Origin: Roseobacter cerasinus
GTDB lineage: Bacteria; Pseudomonadota; Alphaproteobacteria; Rhodobacterales; Rhodobacteraceae
Length of the DNA stretch: 64,000 nucleotides
Reading direction: 5' to 3'
NCBI RefSeq assembly: GCF_009811755.1
Contig: NZ_BLIV01000003.1
Location: forward strand, 1-64,000
A program made the translations under genes and the position numbers. Below are positions 7,800-16,493 of the stretch, in pieces. Every line of letters begins with the position of its first letter. The stretch's first letter is position 1. The notes beneath the pieces are model-generated. The model worked only from the letters and a program-made list of their open reading frames with translations. It ran no database searches and had not been told where the DNA came from.

Positions 7800-8531
7800 A
7801 TGCGTCACGTGCTGACAGTCGTGCTTGCGATCTGGCTGGCGCTGCCGGTCCGGGCGGAAGAGGCGCTGCGCCTTGCCGTGCCCGAGGTTCTGGAGAGCGC
7901 GGGGTTTGCCGGGTATCTTGTGCCGCGGTTTGCCTTGAAAACTGGCGTCCGCATCACCCGGGTCGGTGAGGCGGAGGCGGCTGAGATGCGTCTGACCACC
8001 GACGCACCAGTTGTCTTCGGCGGTCTGGGGCAAAGCTGGGGTCTTGTTCATCAGGATGACCCGCGCGCACAGCGGTTTGCCGAGTGGCTGCGCTCTGAAA
8101 TTGGGCGCAAGACAATCGAGAGCTTCAAAGCCCCGGATGGCAGCGTGTTTGTGGCGGTGAAGGCGCGCGCCGTTGCGCCTGTGGCCTTGGAGTATGACGG
8201 TGATCGCATTGCGGGTGAGCGGCTGTCGCTGGCGCTCTGCGGGCGGTGTCATGTGGTCAATGAGACCAACCGCATGGATGGCATGGGCGCCACGCCGTCT
8301 TTCGCCGTGTTGCGGGCTCTGGGCGATTGGGATGACCGCTTTGCCACCTTCCATCTGCGCAATCCGCACCCGAGCTTTACGCAGATCGCCGATGTCACCG
8401 ACCCCTTCGATCCAACCCTGCCGCCGCCCATCGTCCCCTTGGAGATGACGCAGGCGGATCTGGAGGCGATCCTCGCCTATGTCTCCGGGATCCCCCCGGC
8501 GGATCTGGGCGCGCCGCTGCACCTTCAGTGA
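7800..8531 (+). CDS. Periplasmic cytochrome c protein with binding-protein-like N-terminal domain
   Basis: 243 residues with a clear Sec leader (MRHVLTVVLAIWLALPVRAEE). Residues 20-125 look like the first lobe of a type II solute-binding protein (LRLAVPEVLESAGFAGYLVP, FALKTGVRI), faintly like tungstate/molybdate-binding TupA. Residues 130-240 are a c-type cytochrome domain with the heme site CGRCH at 147-151, candidate Met ligands at 159 or 162 before PSFAVLR, and the C-terminal helix LEAILAYVSG. The gene faces the Mrp operon and converges with the polyferredoxin gene, with which it shares 7 nt at the 3' end. Its position suggests an electron-transfer or metal-sensing role in formate oxidation; that is inference. 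Confidence 0.7.
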   Translation: MRHVLTVVLAIWLALPVRAEEALRLAVPEVLESAGFAGYLVPRFALKTGVRITRVGEAEAAEMRLTTDAPVVFGGLGQSWGLVHQDDPRAQRFAEWLRSEIGRKTIESFKAPDGSVFVAVKARAVAPVALEYDGDRIAGERLSLALCGRCHVVNETNRMDGMGATPSFAVLRALGDWDDRFATFHLRNPHPSFTQIADVTDPFDPTLPPPIVPLEMTQADLEAILAYVSGIPPADLGAPLHLQ

Positions 8532-10477
8532 TCCTTGCGCTTGCTCAGATAGTCCGCTGATGTGCGGACGGGCGGGCGCTCGCCCCCCGCAAACGGGTTG
8601 TTCTCGGAGTGATACTGCGCCTGGATGCGGCAGTTGTCGCACATCTGGATCATGCGCGCGGCTTGCGGATTCGAGAACATGGAATGCTTGCCCGCGAGCT
8701 TCTCCATGATCCGCTCGACGGTTGATTTGGAGCCGAAGAGGCTGCCACACTCGACACAAGCAAAGGGTTCTTCTTCGTGCAACACCCGCTGGGCGAGGGC
8801 GGTATCGGAGAGGTTCAGTTGCGGTTCCAGCGTGATAGCCGTTTCCGGGCAGATCGTGGCACAGAGGCCGCATTGCAGGCAGGCGTCTTCCTGAAAGCGA
8901 AGTTGCGGTTTGTCCGGATTGTCGCCGAGCGCACCCGCGGGGCAGAGCGAGACACAAGACAGGCACAGCGTGCAGGCCTCCTGATCCAGCAGCACCGCGC
9001 CGTAGGGCGCGGCCTCGGGCAGTGGGAGAACCTCTGCGTCTGGTTGCAGGGCTTTCGCGGCGAGCCGGGTCACCTGACGCCGGGTGCCCAGCGGCAGGAT
9101 CGGTTCCGTCAGGCTGGTGGCGGGGGTCTGATCATAAAGCGCGTCACTCAGCGCGTCAGGGTCCGACAAATCCAGCAGATCAACGCTTGGCTGGCCCGCA
9201 ATGGCATTGGCCAGATCGGCCTCTTGCCGCAGCACATCCCGGTCGCTGCGCGGCGCCAGAAGCACGGAGACCCGGGCAAAGCCGCTCGCCAGCGCGGCGA
9301 GCATTTCGGCATGGCCGACGCCTGCCAGGGCCGAGACCGACAGCGGGATCACATCGCTTGGCAGCCCGCGCCCGTAGCGGGCGGCGAGCGAGATCATCTC
9401 CGCTCCATGATCGTCGTGCACGAGCAGGCGCGGGTCAGTGCCGCCCGCCTTGCGGAAGGTGTTGGCCAGCGTATTCATGCGCGCAAAGAGGCTGGCCACA
9501 GGGGGCGCGTCGTAGGTGATCGCCGCTGAGGGGCAGAGCGCGGCACAGGCGCCGCAGCCCGCGCAGATCAGCGGATCTATGGCCACATGTTCGCCCGCCG
9601 AGGTGATCGCGCCCGTCGGGCAGGCGTCGAGGCATTTGGAACAGGCGGCCTGTTCGGCACGCGAATGCGCGCAGAGCGGCTCCTCCAGCCGGACATAAAG
9701 CGGTTTTTCGAACGTTCCGATCATCTGCGAGGCCTGCAGCACTGCGTTGGCCACTGCGCTCTGGCTGCCCGGATCAGCCCGCAGATAACCATCGCGTTTC
9801 TCCGGCGCGGGGAAGAGGGGTCTGCCGCCGCTCAGATCGAGGATCACATCACATTGGCTGAGCGCACCGTTCTTGGGCTCGGTCCAACGGGCGGCGCCGC
9901 GCCCGCCCGCGATGATATGTTGAAAGCCATCGATTCGCAGGTCGAACTGGCCCAGGCTGCCGGTCACACGGGCGAGCGCACCGGCGACAACGTCGAACCC
10001 GCCGCCGGGCGTCACCTCATCCGGGGCGGGCAGCAGGACCGTCACCGCCAGGATACCCGCAAGATCCTGCGCTGCTTGCAGGGCAACCTCACCTTTGCCG
10101 ATGATCAGGCAGGCACCGGAGGACATGATGTCGATGGTCCGTTCCGGCGGAGCATCAAGCAACGCCTCCGCCGCAAGGGCCGCCATCTTGGGTGCAGCCT
10201 CCGCGCTTTCATCACTCCAGCCCGCGCGGTCGCGCAGGTCCACGAACCGGGGCTGGGCCGCGTTAATTTCCTCCGCAAGATCGCGAAACAGGGCGGCTTC
10301 CTGCTGGCAGGCGACCATGACGTCGCCCTCGGCCAGACGCTCGGCGGTCTGCGCCACCTCGGCGCCGCAGGCATGGGTCATGATCTTGGCGCAGGTCAGC
10401 CCCGTTGTGGCCGAGATCGCATCACCGTCGATGGGCTGGCTGCCCAGGCAGTCGCACAGCAGCAGTTTTTTTGTCAT
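8525..10477 (-). CDS. Polyferredoxin-type 4Fe-4S protein of the formate dehydrogenase cluster
   Basis: 650 residues from the ATG at 10477, preceded by GGGGGAGAG. An open extension upstream lacks a ribosome site and family support. The N-terminal third (MTKKLLLCDCLGSQPID) resembles HdrA-like domains. Ferredoxin Cys motifs then come in pairs: CSKCLDACP and CAGCGACAALCP near residues 275-310, and CTLCLSCVSLCP and CLQCGLCATICP near 505-545. Near the C-terminus CVECG and MCDNC could hold a further cluster or zinc. There is no leader, so it is cytoplasmic. Proteins of this type are conserved beside DUF3305/DUF3306 and TorD-like genes in FDH clusters of Shewanella and alphaproteobacteria. Its exact role, electron relay or maturation, is not settled as far as I know. 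Confidence 0.8.
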   Translation of the reverse strand: MTKKLLLCDCLGSQPIDGDAISATTGLTCAKIMTHACGAEVAQTAERLAEGDVMVACQQEAALFRDLAEEINAAQPRFVDLRDRAGWSDESAEAAPKMAALAAEALLDAPPERTIDIMSSGACLIIGKGEVALQAAQDLAGILAVTVLLPAPDEVTPGGGFDVVAGALARVTGSLGQFDLRIDGFQHIIAGGRGAARWTEPKNGALSQCDVILDLSGGRPLFPAPEKRDGYLRADPGSQSAVANAVLQASQMIGTFEKPLYVRLEEPLCAHSRAEQAACSKCLDACPTGAITSAGEHVAIDPLICAGCGACAALCPSAAITYDAPPVASLFARMNTLANTFRKAGGTDPRLLVHDDHGAEMISLAARYGRGLPSDVIPLSVSALAGVGHAEMLAALASGFARVSVLLAPRSDRDVLRQEADLANAIAGQPSVDLLDLSDPDALSDALYDQTPATSLTEPILPLGTRRQVTRLAAKALQPDAEVLPLPEAAPYGAVLLDQEACTLCLSCVSLCPAGALGDNPDKPQLRFQEDACLQCGLCATICPETAITLEPQLNLSDTALAQRVLHEEEPFACVECGSLFGSKSTVERIMEKLAGKHSMFSNPQAARMIQMCDNCRIQAQYHSENNPFAGGERPPVRTSADYLSKRKDH

Positions 10478-10806
10478 CTCTCCCCCTGATGGCGGTGGGC
10501 CGTCCTCCTCAACACCTAAGTCGGTGCCGGTGGATAGAAAGGCAGGAAATGCGGATGGGGTAAACCGGAATCGACATCCGCAAACCAACCCGCAGACGTC
10601 AATACCGGGCCGTCCGGACTAATAGGCCCGTCACTGAAAATGCAGGATCGTCAAAGCCTTATAAATTCAGACCCTTGCCGGGATGCAACCCAAAGATGGC
10701 GGCGCGTCTACGACCAATTGTGTACAGATGCGTGCAGATTTTTCTAGGATAATGAGGATGTTTTGCTAAGCTGCTGTCACAAACAGTGCGCACCTAAGGA
10801 GTAGTT
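10478..10806. promoter_or_regulatory. 329-nt divergent control region between polyferredoxin and FDH operon
   Basis: No gene is supported here. The left part is GC-rich and belongs to the leader of the minus-strand polyferredoxin gene. The right part (about 10640-10800) is more AT-rich, with CTTATAAATTCA near 10660, a TGTGTACAGATG stretch near 10719 and a TTTTTCTAGGATAATG segment, and should contain the promoter of the DUF3305-to-FDH operon. A strong ribosome site AAGGAG at 10796-10801 stands 5 nt before the TTG start of the next gene. I could not assign a regulator. Confidence 0.4.
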
Positions 10807-11385
10807 TTGGGAGTCGTCTATCCAGAGTCGGAGTCTGCGAGGCTCGGAGTCGTGATGCGCAGGTCGGCAGGCGTGACCGCCTGGGCGACGTCGATCTGGC
10901 GCGCGACCGCGGTGCTGCCCGGTGCTGGTGATGCCTCCTGGAAGCTTTTGCGCGAAGATGCGGATACGGCCGAGTATCACGCCTCCACCCATGATTTGTG
11001 GCTCTATGTGTCCGATACGGAAGCTTACGCGCACGAGCTTCAAGCGGAGGTGCCATCTGTCTATGTGATACTGCGCGACGTGCAGGACACGGGCGATGGC
11101 GATATGCCGATTGAGGTTCTGACTGTCACGGCCTCGCCTTACGAGGCGCAGGACTATTCCGACAGCGGCGAGGAGCTTGTCGAACGGGTGCCCATGCCCC
11201 CGTCAGTGCTGCGCTGGGTTGCGGGCTTTGTTGACCGTCACCATGAAGAAGAGCCTTTTGTGAAGCGGCGGCGCGACCGGCAGAATACGGATCAGGTGCA
11301 AACCGGGATCGGCGACGCACGCATCGCGCAGACCACGGATGTCTATCGCGCGCCCACGGCGTGGGTGCGGGAGGAGGCGGAATGA
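10807..11385 (+). CDS. DUF3305 protein, FDH cluster
   Basis: 192 residues starting at TTG, chosen because AAGGAG sits 5 nt upstream; GTG at 10851 is a weaker alternative. The family signature is the N-terminal LGVVMRRSAGVTAWATSIWR and the later VYVILRDVQD...VTASPYEAQDY block. DUF3305 proteins occur almost only beside DUF3306 and a TorD-like chaperone in front of membrane formate dehydrogenases and are assumed to assist assembly. The stop overlaps the next start as ATGA (11382-11385). It is soluble and has no leader, so it probably acts in the cytoplasm before TAT export. Confidence 0.85.
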   Translation: MGVVYPESESARLGVVMRRSAGVTAWATSIWRATAVLPGAGDASWKLLREDADTAEYHASTHDLWLYVSDTEAYAHELQAEVPSVYVILRDVQDTGDGDMPIEVLTVTASPYEAQDYSDSGEELVERVPMPPSVLRWVAGFVDRHHEEEPFVKRRRDRQNTDQVQTGIGDARIAQTTDVYRAPTAWVREEAE

Positions 11386-11972
11386 CAGACACCACCACAT
11401 TCTGGGGTCGCCGCCGCGCCGCAGTGCAGGCCGAAGCCGACAGTGAGGCCCGCCGCGAGGAAGAGGTACGCCTGGCCGCCGCACAGGCAGAGCTTGCCGA
11501 GAAAGATGACGACACCATCCTGCGCGACATGGGATTGCCGGATCCGGAGGCGATGCGGGCAGGCGACGACTTTGCCGCCTTCATGGCCAAGGAGGTCCCG
11601 ACCCATCTGCGCAACCGCGCGCTGCGCACGCTCTGGCGCAGCAACCCGGTGCTCGCCTGTGTGGATGGGCTGAACGAATACGACGATGATTATCGCGCGG
11701 CCATGCTGGCCGGTGGGCCTGTGAAGACAGCCTATCAGGTGGGCAAGGGCATGTTGTCTCATATCAAGGAAATGGCGCGGCAGGAGGAACTGGCTGCATC
11801 AGATCAAAGTGACATCGCGGAGGCGCCTGAAGCTGAGACGCCCACGGTCGAAGAGACCCCGGAAGAGGTGGTGGAGACTGCCCCTGTTGAGGTGGCCGAG
11901 GCGGAGGCACCCGATACCATCGCACCTGCGCCCCGTCGGATGCAGTTCCGCTTCGAGGAGGCAGGCGCATGA
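11382..11972 (+). CDS. DUF3306 protein, FDH cluster
   Basis: 196 residues, opening MTDTTTFWGRRRAAVQAEAD, with the family core LRNRALRTLWRSNPVLACVDGLNEYDDDY near residues 70-105. The C-terminal 60 residues are a low-complexity Glu/Pro/Ala/Val linker (EAPEAETPTVEETPEEVVE) that ends in a basic PRRMQFRF motif, which may be a docking tail. ATGA overlaps join it to DUF3305 upstream and the TorD-like gene downstream. A role in formate dehydrogenase biogenesis is inferred from its constant gene context. Confidence 0.85.
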   Translation: MTDTTTFWGRRRAAVQAEADSEARREEEVRLAAAQAELAEKDDDTILRDMGLPDPEAMRAGDDFAAFMAKEVPTHLRNRALRTLWRSNPVLACVDGLNEYDDDYRAAMLAGGPVKTAYQVGKGMLSHIKEMARQEELAASDQSDIAEAPEAETPTVEETPEEVVETAPVEVAEAEAPDTIAPAPRRMQFRFEEAGA

Positions 11973-12577
11973 CGGCAGTGGCTCAGACACCAGCTGTAAC
12001 GGACGAAGACCGTTTGCGCGCGGATCTCTACAACTATCTTGGCCTTTTGCTGGCGCGGCCGGCGGATCAGATGCTGCTTGACCAGACGGCGGGCCTGCAG
12101 GGCGATGAGGGTCAGCTTGGGCGGGCGATCAATGGTCTGGCCCGGGTTGCGAAATCGACCTCGCCGAAGGCAGTTGAACGTGAGTTCAACGCGCTGTTCA
12201 TTGGCCTGGGTCGGGGCGAATTGCTGCCCTACGCCAGCTACTACCTGACCGGCTTTCTGAACGAAAAGCCGCTGGCAAAGCTGCGCAAGGATATGGCGGC
12301 GCAGCAGATCACGCGCGCCGAGAACGCGTTCGAGCCTGAAGACAGCATGGCCGCGCTGATGGAGATGATGGGCGGCATGATCGTGGGTCGCTTTGGCGGG
12401 CCTGCGGGGCTGGAGCAGCAGCGCATGTTCTTCAACAACCATATCGCCCCTTGGGCTGTGCATTTCTACACGGACCTTGAAGGCGCAAAGACCTCGGTTT
12501 TCTACGCAGGGGTGGGCGCCGTCGGGCGCGCCTTCATGGAGATCGAGAAAGAAGCATTCAGAATGACGGCAGGCTGA
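11969..12577 (+). CDS. TorD/DmsD-family molybdoenzyme chaperone
   Basis: 202 residues, all-alpha. Family hallmarks are the N-terminal LRADLYNYLGLLLARPAD, the central FNALFIGLGRGELLPYASYY (compare the Y/F-x-x-L-F-x-G-x-G...P-Y-x-S motif) and the C-terminal NHIAPWAVHFYTDLE (HxxPW). TorD-type chaperones bind the twin-arginine leader of a molybdoenzyme and hold back export until the cofactor is inserted. The two TAT leaders encoded just downstream are the likely clients. The start overlaps the DUF3306 stop by 4 nt. Confidence 0.88.
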   Translation: MTAVAQTPAVTDEDRLRADLYNYLGLLLARPADQMLLDQTAGLQGDEGQLGRAINGLARVAKSTSPKAVEREFNALFIGLGRGELLPYASYYLTGFLNEKPLAKLRKDMAAQQITRAENAFEPEDSMAALMEMMGGMIVGRFGGPAGLEQQRMFFNNHIAPWAVHFYTDLEGAKTSVFYAGVGAVGRAFMEIEKEAFRMTAG

Positions 12578-12631
12578 TCTGCCAGGAGGGGCGGGACGCC
12601 GCCCGGAGAGAGACGAAATGGAGGAAAACTG

Positions 12632-12823
12632 ATGAGCAAAGATGCGCAAGACCAGACAAGTCGCCGGAGCTTTCTGAAGCTGGCGGGTACAGCGGCCCCG
12701 GCAGCGGCGGTTGCTGTGGCCGCAGGTGGGCAGCAGGCGGAGGCCGCCGAGGTCGATCCCGCGTCCGACAAGATGCAGGACACGGCCCACACCCGCGCCT
12801 ACTTCGACAGCGCGCGCTTCTGA
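12632..12823 (+). CDS. Small TAT-leader protein of the formate dehydrogenase region
   Basis: 63 residues, nearly all leader: SRRSFLKLAG with Arg11-Arg12, then an Ala/Val-rich hydrophobic stretch and a short polar tail DTAHTRAYFDSARF. This matches the small 'formate dehydrogenase region TAT target' family found just before FDH alpha subunits. A purine-rich GGAGGAAAA lies before the ATG. A perfect 6-bp GC hairpin (12589-12604) lies between it and the torD-like gene. Function in FDH assembly is unknown. Confidence 0.8.
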   Translation: MSKDAQDQTSRRSFLKLAGTAAPAAAVAVAAGGQQAEAAEVDPASDKMQDTAHTRAYFDSARF

Positions 12824-12903
12824 TCTGGCGGGGCCCGCCTCGCGGGTCTTGAAACCATTCGCTAACACCCAGCCACCTTCACGGGGCAGCAAGGGAGGGA
12901 AAC

Positions 12904-15801
12904 ATGCTAAGGAAAAAGACCAATTCGGTCACGCAACGCGCAGGACGGTCGAGCATCCTGTCGGACGTGGCAACAAAATCGGTGGATCGTCGCGCGTTCT
13001 TGCGCGGGTCCGGCTTGGCCATCGGCGGCTTGGCTGCGATCTCGGCGACCGGCGGTACGGTCACGCAAGCCTCGGCGCAGACAGCCGCCGCAGGGGCTGT
13101 GGAGACGATTAAATCGGTCTGCACCCACTGCTCGGTTGGCTGCACCGTAGTTGCCGAGGTGTCCAACGGGGTCTGGACCGGGCAGGAGCCAGGCTGGGAC
13201 AGCCCCTTCAACCTCGGGGCGCATTGCGCCAAGGGGGCGGCGGTGCGTGAGCACGCGCATGGCGAGCGCCGCCTCAAGTACCCGATGAAGAAAGAGGGTG
13301 GAGAGTGGAAGCGCATCTCCTGGGAGCAGGCCATCGAAGAGATTGGCGACGGTATGATGAAGGTGCGCGAGGAAAGCGGGCCGGATTCGATCTATCTGCT
13401 GGGCTCGGCCAAGCACAACAACGAACAGGCCTATCTGTTCCGTAAGTTCGCGGCCTATTGGGGCACCAACAACGTCGACCACCAGGCGCGGATTTGCCAC
13501 TCCACCACTGTGGCGGGTGTGGCGAACACATGGGGCTACGGCGCCATGACCAACAGCTACAACGACATGCACAATTCCAAGGCCATGTTCCTCATCGGCG
13601 GCAACCCGGCAGAGGCGCACCCCGTTTCGTTGCTGCACATGCTGAAAGCCAAGGAGCAGAACAACGCGCCACTGATTGTTTGCGATCCGCGCTTTACGCG
13701 CACGGCGGCGCATGCGGATGAATACGTGCGCTTCCGTCCGGGGACGGATGTGGCGCTGGTCTGGGGCATTCTCTACCACATCTTCGAGAACGGGTGGGAG
13801 GACAAAGAGTTCATCCGCACCCGTGTCTGGGGGATGGATCAGATCAAGGAAGAGGTGGCCAAGTGGACGCCCGAAGAAGTCGAACGCGTGACCGGCGCGC
13901 CGGGCAGCCAGTTGCGCCGTGTGGCGCGCACGCTGGTGAACAACCGCCCCGGCACTGTGATCTGGTGCATGGGCGGCACGCAGCACACCAATGGCAATAA
14001 CAATACGCGTGCGTATTGTGTGCTGCAGCTTGCGCTTGGCAACATGGGCACTGCAGGTGGCGGCACCAACATCTTCCGCGGCCACGACAACGTGCAGGGT
14101 GCCACGGACCTTGGCGTTCTGGCGAACACGCTGCCCGGCTACTATGGCCTCGCCCCCGGATCTTGGGCGCATTGGGCGCGGGTTTGGGAAGAGGATCTTG
14201 ATTGGCTCAAATCCCGCTTCTCGGTCATGGAAGGTGCGGGCAAGGATGGTGCCGACCGGCTGATGATGAACGAGACCGGCATTCCTGTGTCGCGCTGGAT
14301 CGACGGGGTTCTGGAAGAAAAGGACAACATCGACCAGCCTGACAACACCCGTATCATGATGCTCTGGGGCCACGCGCCCAACTCGCAGACCCGTCAGAAA
14401 GAGATGAAGACGGCGATGGAGAAGCTGGACATGATGGTGGTGGTCGATCCCTATCCGACCGTCTCTGCCGTCATGCAGGACCGGACGGATGGTGTATATC
14501 TGCTGCCCGCCTGCACGCAGTTCGAGACGCGCGGCTCCTGCACCGCGTCCAACCGCTCGTTGCAATGGCGCGACAAGGTGGTCGACCCGCTCTTTGAATC
14601 ACTGCCCGACCACACGATCATCTCCATGTTTGCGAAGAAACTGGGTTTCCACGACAAGCTCTTCCGCAACATCGAGATGGATGGCGAAGAGCCGGTGGTC
14701 GAAGACATCACCCGCGAGTTCAACAAGGGCATGTGGACCATTGGCTATACCGGCCAGTCGCCGGAGCGGCTCAAGATGCACATGGCGAACCAGCACACCT
14801 TTGACCGCACGACCCTGCGGGCTGTGGGTGGCCCGGCGGATGGGGATTTCTACGGTCTGCCATGGCCAAGCTGGGGTACAGCGGAGATGAACCATCCGGG
14901 TACGGCGAATCTCTATGACATGTCTCTGCCGGTGGCCGAAGGCGGGCTTGCCTTCCGCGCGCGCTTTGGCGTTGAGCGGGATGGTGACAATCTGCTGGCC
15001 GAGGGCGTCTCGAACCCCGGGGCGGAGATTCAGGACGGATACCCTGAGTTCACCATGCAGATGCTCATGGATCTCGGTTGGGATGGGGATCTGACGGCAG
15101 AGGAACGCGCGTCCATCGACGCCGTGGCTGGCCCTAAGACCAACTGGAAGACCGACCTCTCGGGCGGCATCCAGCGGGTGGCGATAAAGCACGGCTGTGC
15201 GCCCTTCGGCAACGCCAAGGCCCGTGCTGTGGTCTGGACCTTCCCCGATCCGGTGCCGGTGCACCGCGAACCGCTCTACACCAATCGGCGCGACCTCGTG
15301 GCCGACTATCCAACCTACGAGGACAAGAAGTTCTGGCGCCTGCCGACCATGTATAAGTCGATCCAGGACAAGGACTTCTCGGCTGAGTATCCGATCATCC
15401 TGACCTCCGGGCGTCTGGTCGAATACGAGGGTGGGGGCGACGAATCCCGTTCCAACCCCTGGCTGGCGGAACTGCAGCAGGACATGTTTGTCGAGGTGAA
15501 CCCGCGTGACGCCAACAACCTTGGCTTGCGTGACGGCGAACAGGTCTGGGTCGAAGGCCCCGAGGGCGGCAAGGTCAAGGTCATGGCCATGGTCACCGAG
15601 CGGGTCGAGGCCGGTGTGGCCTTCATGCCCTTCCACTTCGGGGGGCATATGGAGGGGCGCGATCTGAGGGACAAATACCCCGAGGGCGCTGACCCCTATG
15701 TGCTGGGTGAGGCGACGAACACCGCGCAGACCTATGGCTATGACAGTGTGACCCAGATGCAGGAGACGAAATCAACGCTCTGCAAGATCTGGGCAGCGTA
15801 A
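12904..15801 (+). CDS. fdh3A: Formate dehydrogenase (FDH3-type), molybdopterin alpha subunit
   Basis: 965 residues, usual for the large catalytic subunit. A twin-arginine leader (DRRAFLRGSG, Arg29-Arg30) sends it folded to the periplasm. The N-terminal 4Fe-4S site is Cys73, Cys76, Cys80 and Cys108 (CTHCSVGC...AHCAKG). The catalytic ligand to Mo or W is Cys198 in ARICHST; the codon is TGC, so this is a cysteine, not a selenocysteine enzyme. The C-terminal molybdopterin-dinucleotide-binding domain (about residues 830-960) includes ILTSGRLVEYEGGG. It oxidises formate to CO2 and passes electrons to the beta subunit. GGGAGGG stands just before the start. It is the major gene of the operon. Confidence 0.95.
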   Translation: MLRKKTNSVTQRAGRSSILSDVATKSVDRRAFLRGSGLAIGGLAAISATGGTVTQASAQTAAAGAVETIKSVCTHCSVGCTVVAEVSNGVWTGQEPGWDSPFNLGAHCAKGAAVREHAHGERRLKYPMKKEGGEWKRISWEQAIEEIGDGMMKVREESGPDSIYLLGSAKHNNEQAYLFRKFAAYWGTNNVDHQARICHSTTVAGVANTWGYGAMTNSYNDMHNSKAMFLIGGNPAEAHPVSLLHMLKAKEQNNAPLIVCDPRFTRTAAHADEYVRFRPGTDVALVWGILYHIFENGWEDKEFIRTRVWGMDQIKEEVAKWTPEEVERVTGAPGSQLRRVARTLVNNRPGTVIWCMGGTQHTNGNNNTRAYCVLQLALGNMGTAGGGTNIFRGHDNVQGATDLGVLANTLPGYYGLAPGSWAHWARVWEEDLDWLKSRFSVMEGAGKDGADRLMMNETGIPVSRWIDGVLEEKDNIDQPDNTRIMMLWGHAPNSQTRQKEMKTAMEKLDMMVVVDPYPTVSAVMQDRTDGVYLLPACTQFETRGSCTASNRSLQWRDKVVDPLFESLPDHTIISMFAKKLGFHDKLFRNIEMDGEEPVVEDITREFNKGMWTIGYTGQSPERLKMHMANQHTFDRTTLRAVGGPADGDFYGLPWPSWGTAEMNHPGTANLYDMSLPVAEGGLAFRARFGVERDGDNLLAEGVSNPGAEIQDGYPEFTMQMLMDLGWDGDLTAEERASIDAVAGPKTNWKTDLSGGIQRVAIKHGCAPFGNAKARAVVWTFPDPVPVHREPLYTNRRDLVADYPTYEDKKFWRLPTMYKSIQDKDFSAEYPIILTSGRLVEYEGGGDESRSNPWLAELQQDMFVEVNPRDANNLGLRDGEQVWVEGPEGGKVKVMAMVTERVEAGVAFMPFHFGGHMEGRDLRDKYPEGADPYVLGEATNTAQTYGYDSVTQMQETKSTLCKIWAA

Positions 15802-15816
15802 GGGAGGACATGAACA

Positions 15817-16413
15817 ATGGCCGCTAGAGCAAAATTTCTCGTCGACGCCGAACGCTGCATCGAATGCAACGCCTGCGTCACCGCCTGTAAGAACGAGCAC
15901 GAAGTGCCGTGGGGCATCAACCGCCGCAAGGTCGTGACGATCAATGACGGCAAGCCGGGGGAGAGGTCTATCTCCGTCGCCTGCATGCATTGTTCGGACG
16001 CGCCCTGCATGGCGGTTTGTCCGGTGGATTGCTTCTACCAGAACGAAGAAGGCGTTGTCCTGCACTCCAAGGACCTCTGCATCGGCTGTGGCTACTGCTT
16101 CTATGCCTGCCCCTTCGGTGCGCCGCAGTTCCCGCAGGCGGGCAACTTCGGGTCCCGTGGCAAGATGGACAAATGTACCTTCTGCGCCGGTGGCCCAGAA
16201 GAGAACAACTCCACTGCCGAGTTCGCCAAATATGGTCGCAACCGGATCGCGGAAGGCAAGCTGCCGATCTGCGCCGAGATGTGTGCCACCAAGGCCCTAC
16301 TGGCGGGCGACGGCGATGTTGTCTCCAGCATCTACCGCGAGCGCGTTGTGGCGCGGGGCTTTGGCTCCGGCGCCTGGGGGTGGGGGACAGCCTACGACCA
16401 GAAAGGCGGTTGA
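15817..16413 (+). CDS. fdh3B: Formate dehydrogenase FDH3 beta subunit, four 4Fe-4S clusters
   Basis: 198 residues. Cys motifs are CIECNACVTACKNEHEVP near residue 12, CMHCSDAPCMAVCPVDCF near 59, CIGCGYCFYACPFGAPQF near 88 and CTFCAGGP near 120, with a late CAEMCATKALL. That is the standard four-cluster electron relay between the molybdopterin subunit and cytochrome b. No leader is present; it is expected to be exported together with the alpha subunit. It starts 15 nt after the alpha stop with GGGAGGA upstream. Confidence 0.95.
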   Translation: MAARAKFLVDAERCIECNACVTACKNEHEVPWGINRRKVVTINDGKPGERSISVACMHCSDAPCMAVCPVDCFYQNEEGVVLHSKDLCIGCGYCFYACPFGAPQFPQAGNFGSRGKMDKCTFCAGGPEENNSTAEFAKYGRNRIAEGKLPICAEMCATKALLAGDGDVVSSIYRERVVARGFGSGAWGWGTAYDQKGG

Positions 16414-16493
16414 CCTTCGCCTTAAGGTTGTGAACTCTGATGGGGTGGCCCTGTTGGGTCGCCCCGACTGTCTTGACTGAATGGGAGAAACCC

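Noticed and set aside
13495-13504. Possible selenocysteine at the FDH active site
   Set aside because: The codon in ARICHST is TGC (Cys), not TGA, and no stop interrupts the gene.
12907-14565. Long minus-strand frame opposite the FDH alpha gene
   Set aside because: Same cause: GC-rich third positions keep the reverse frame open. No family resemblance.
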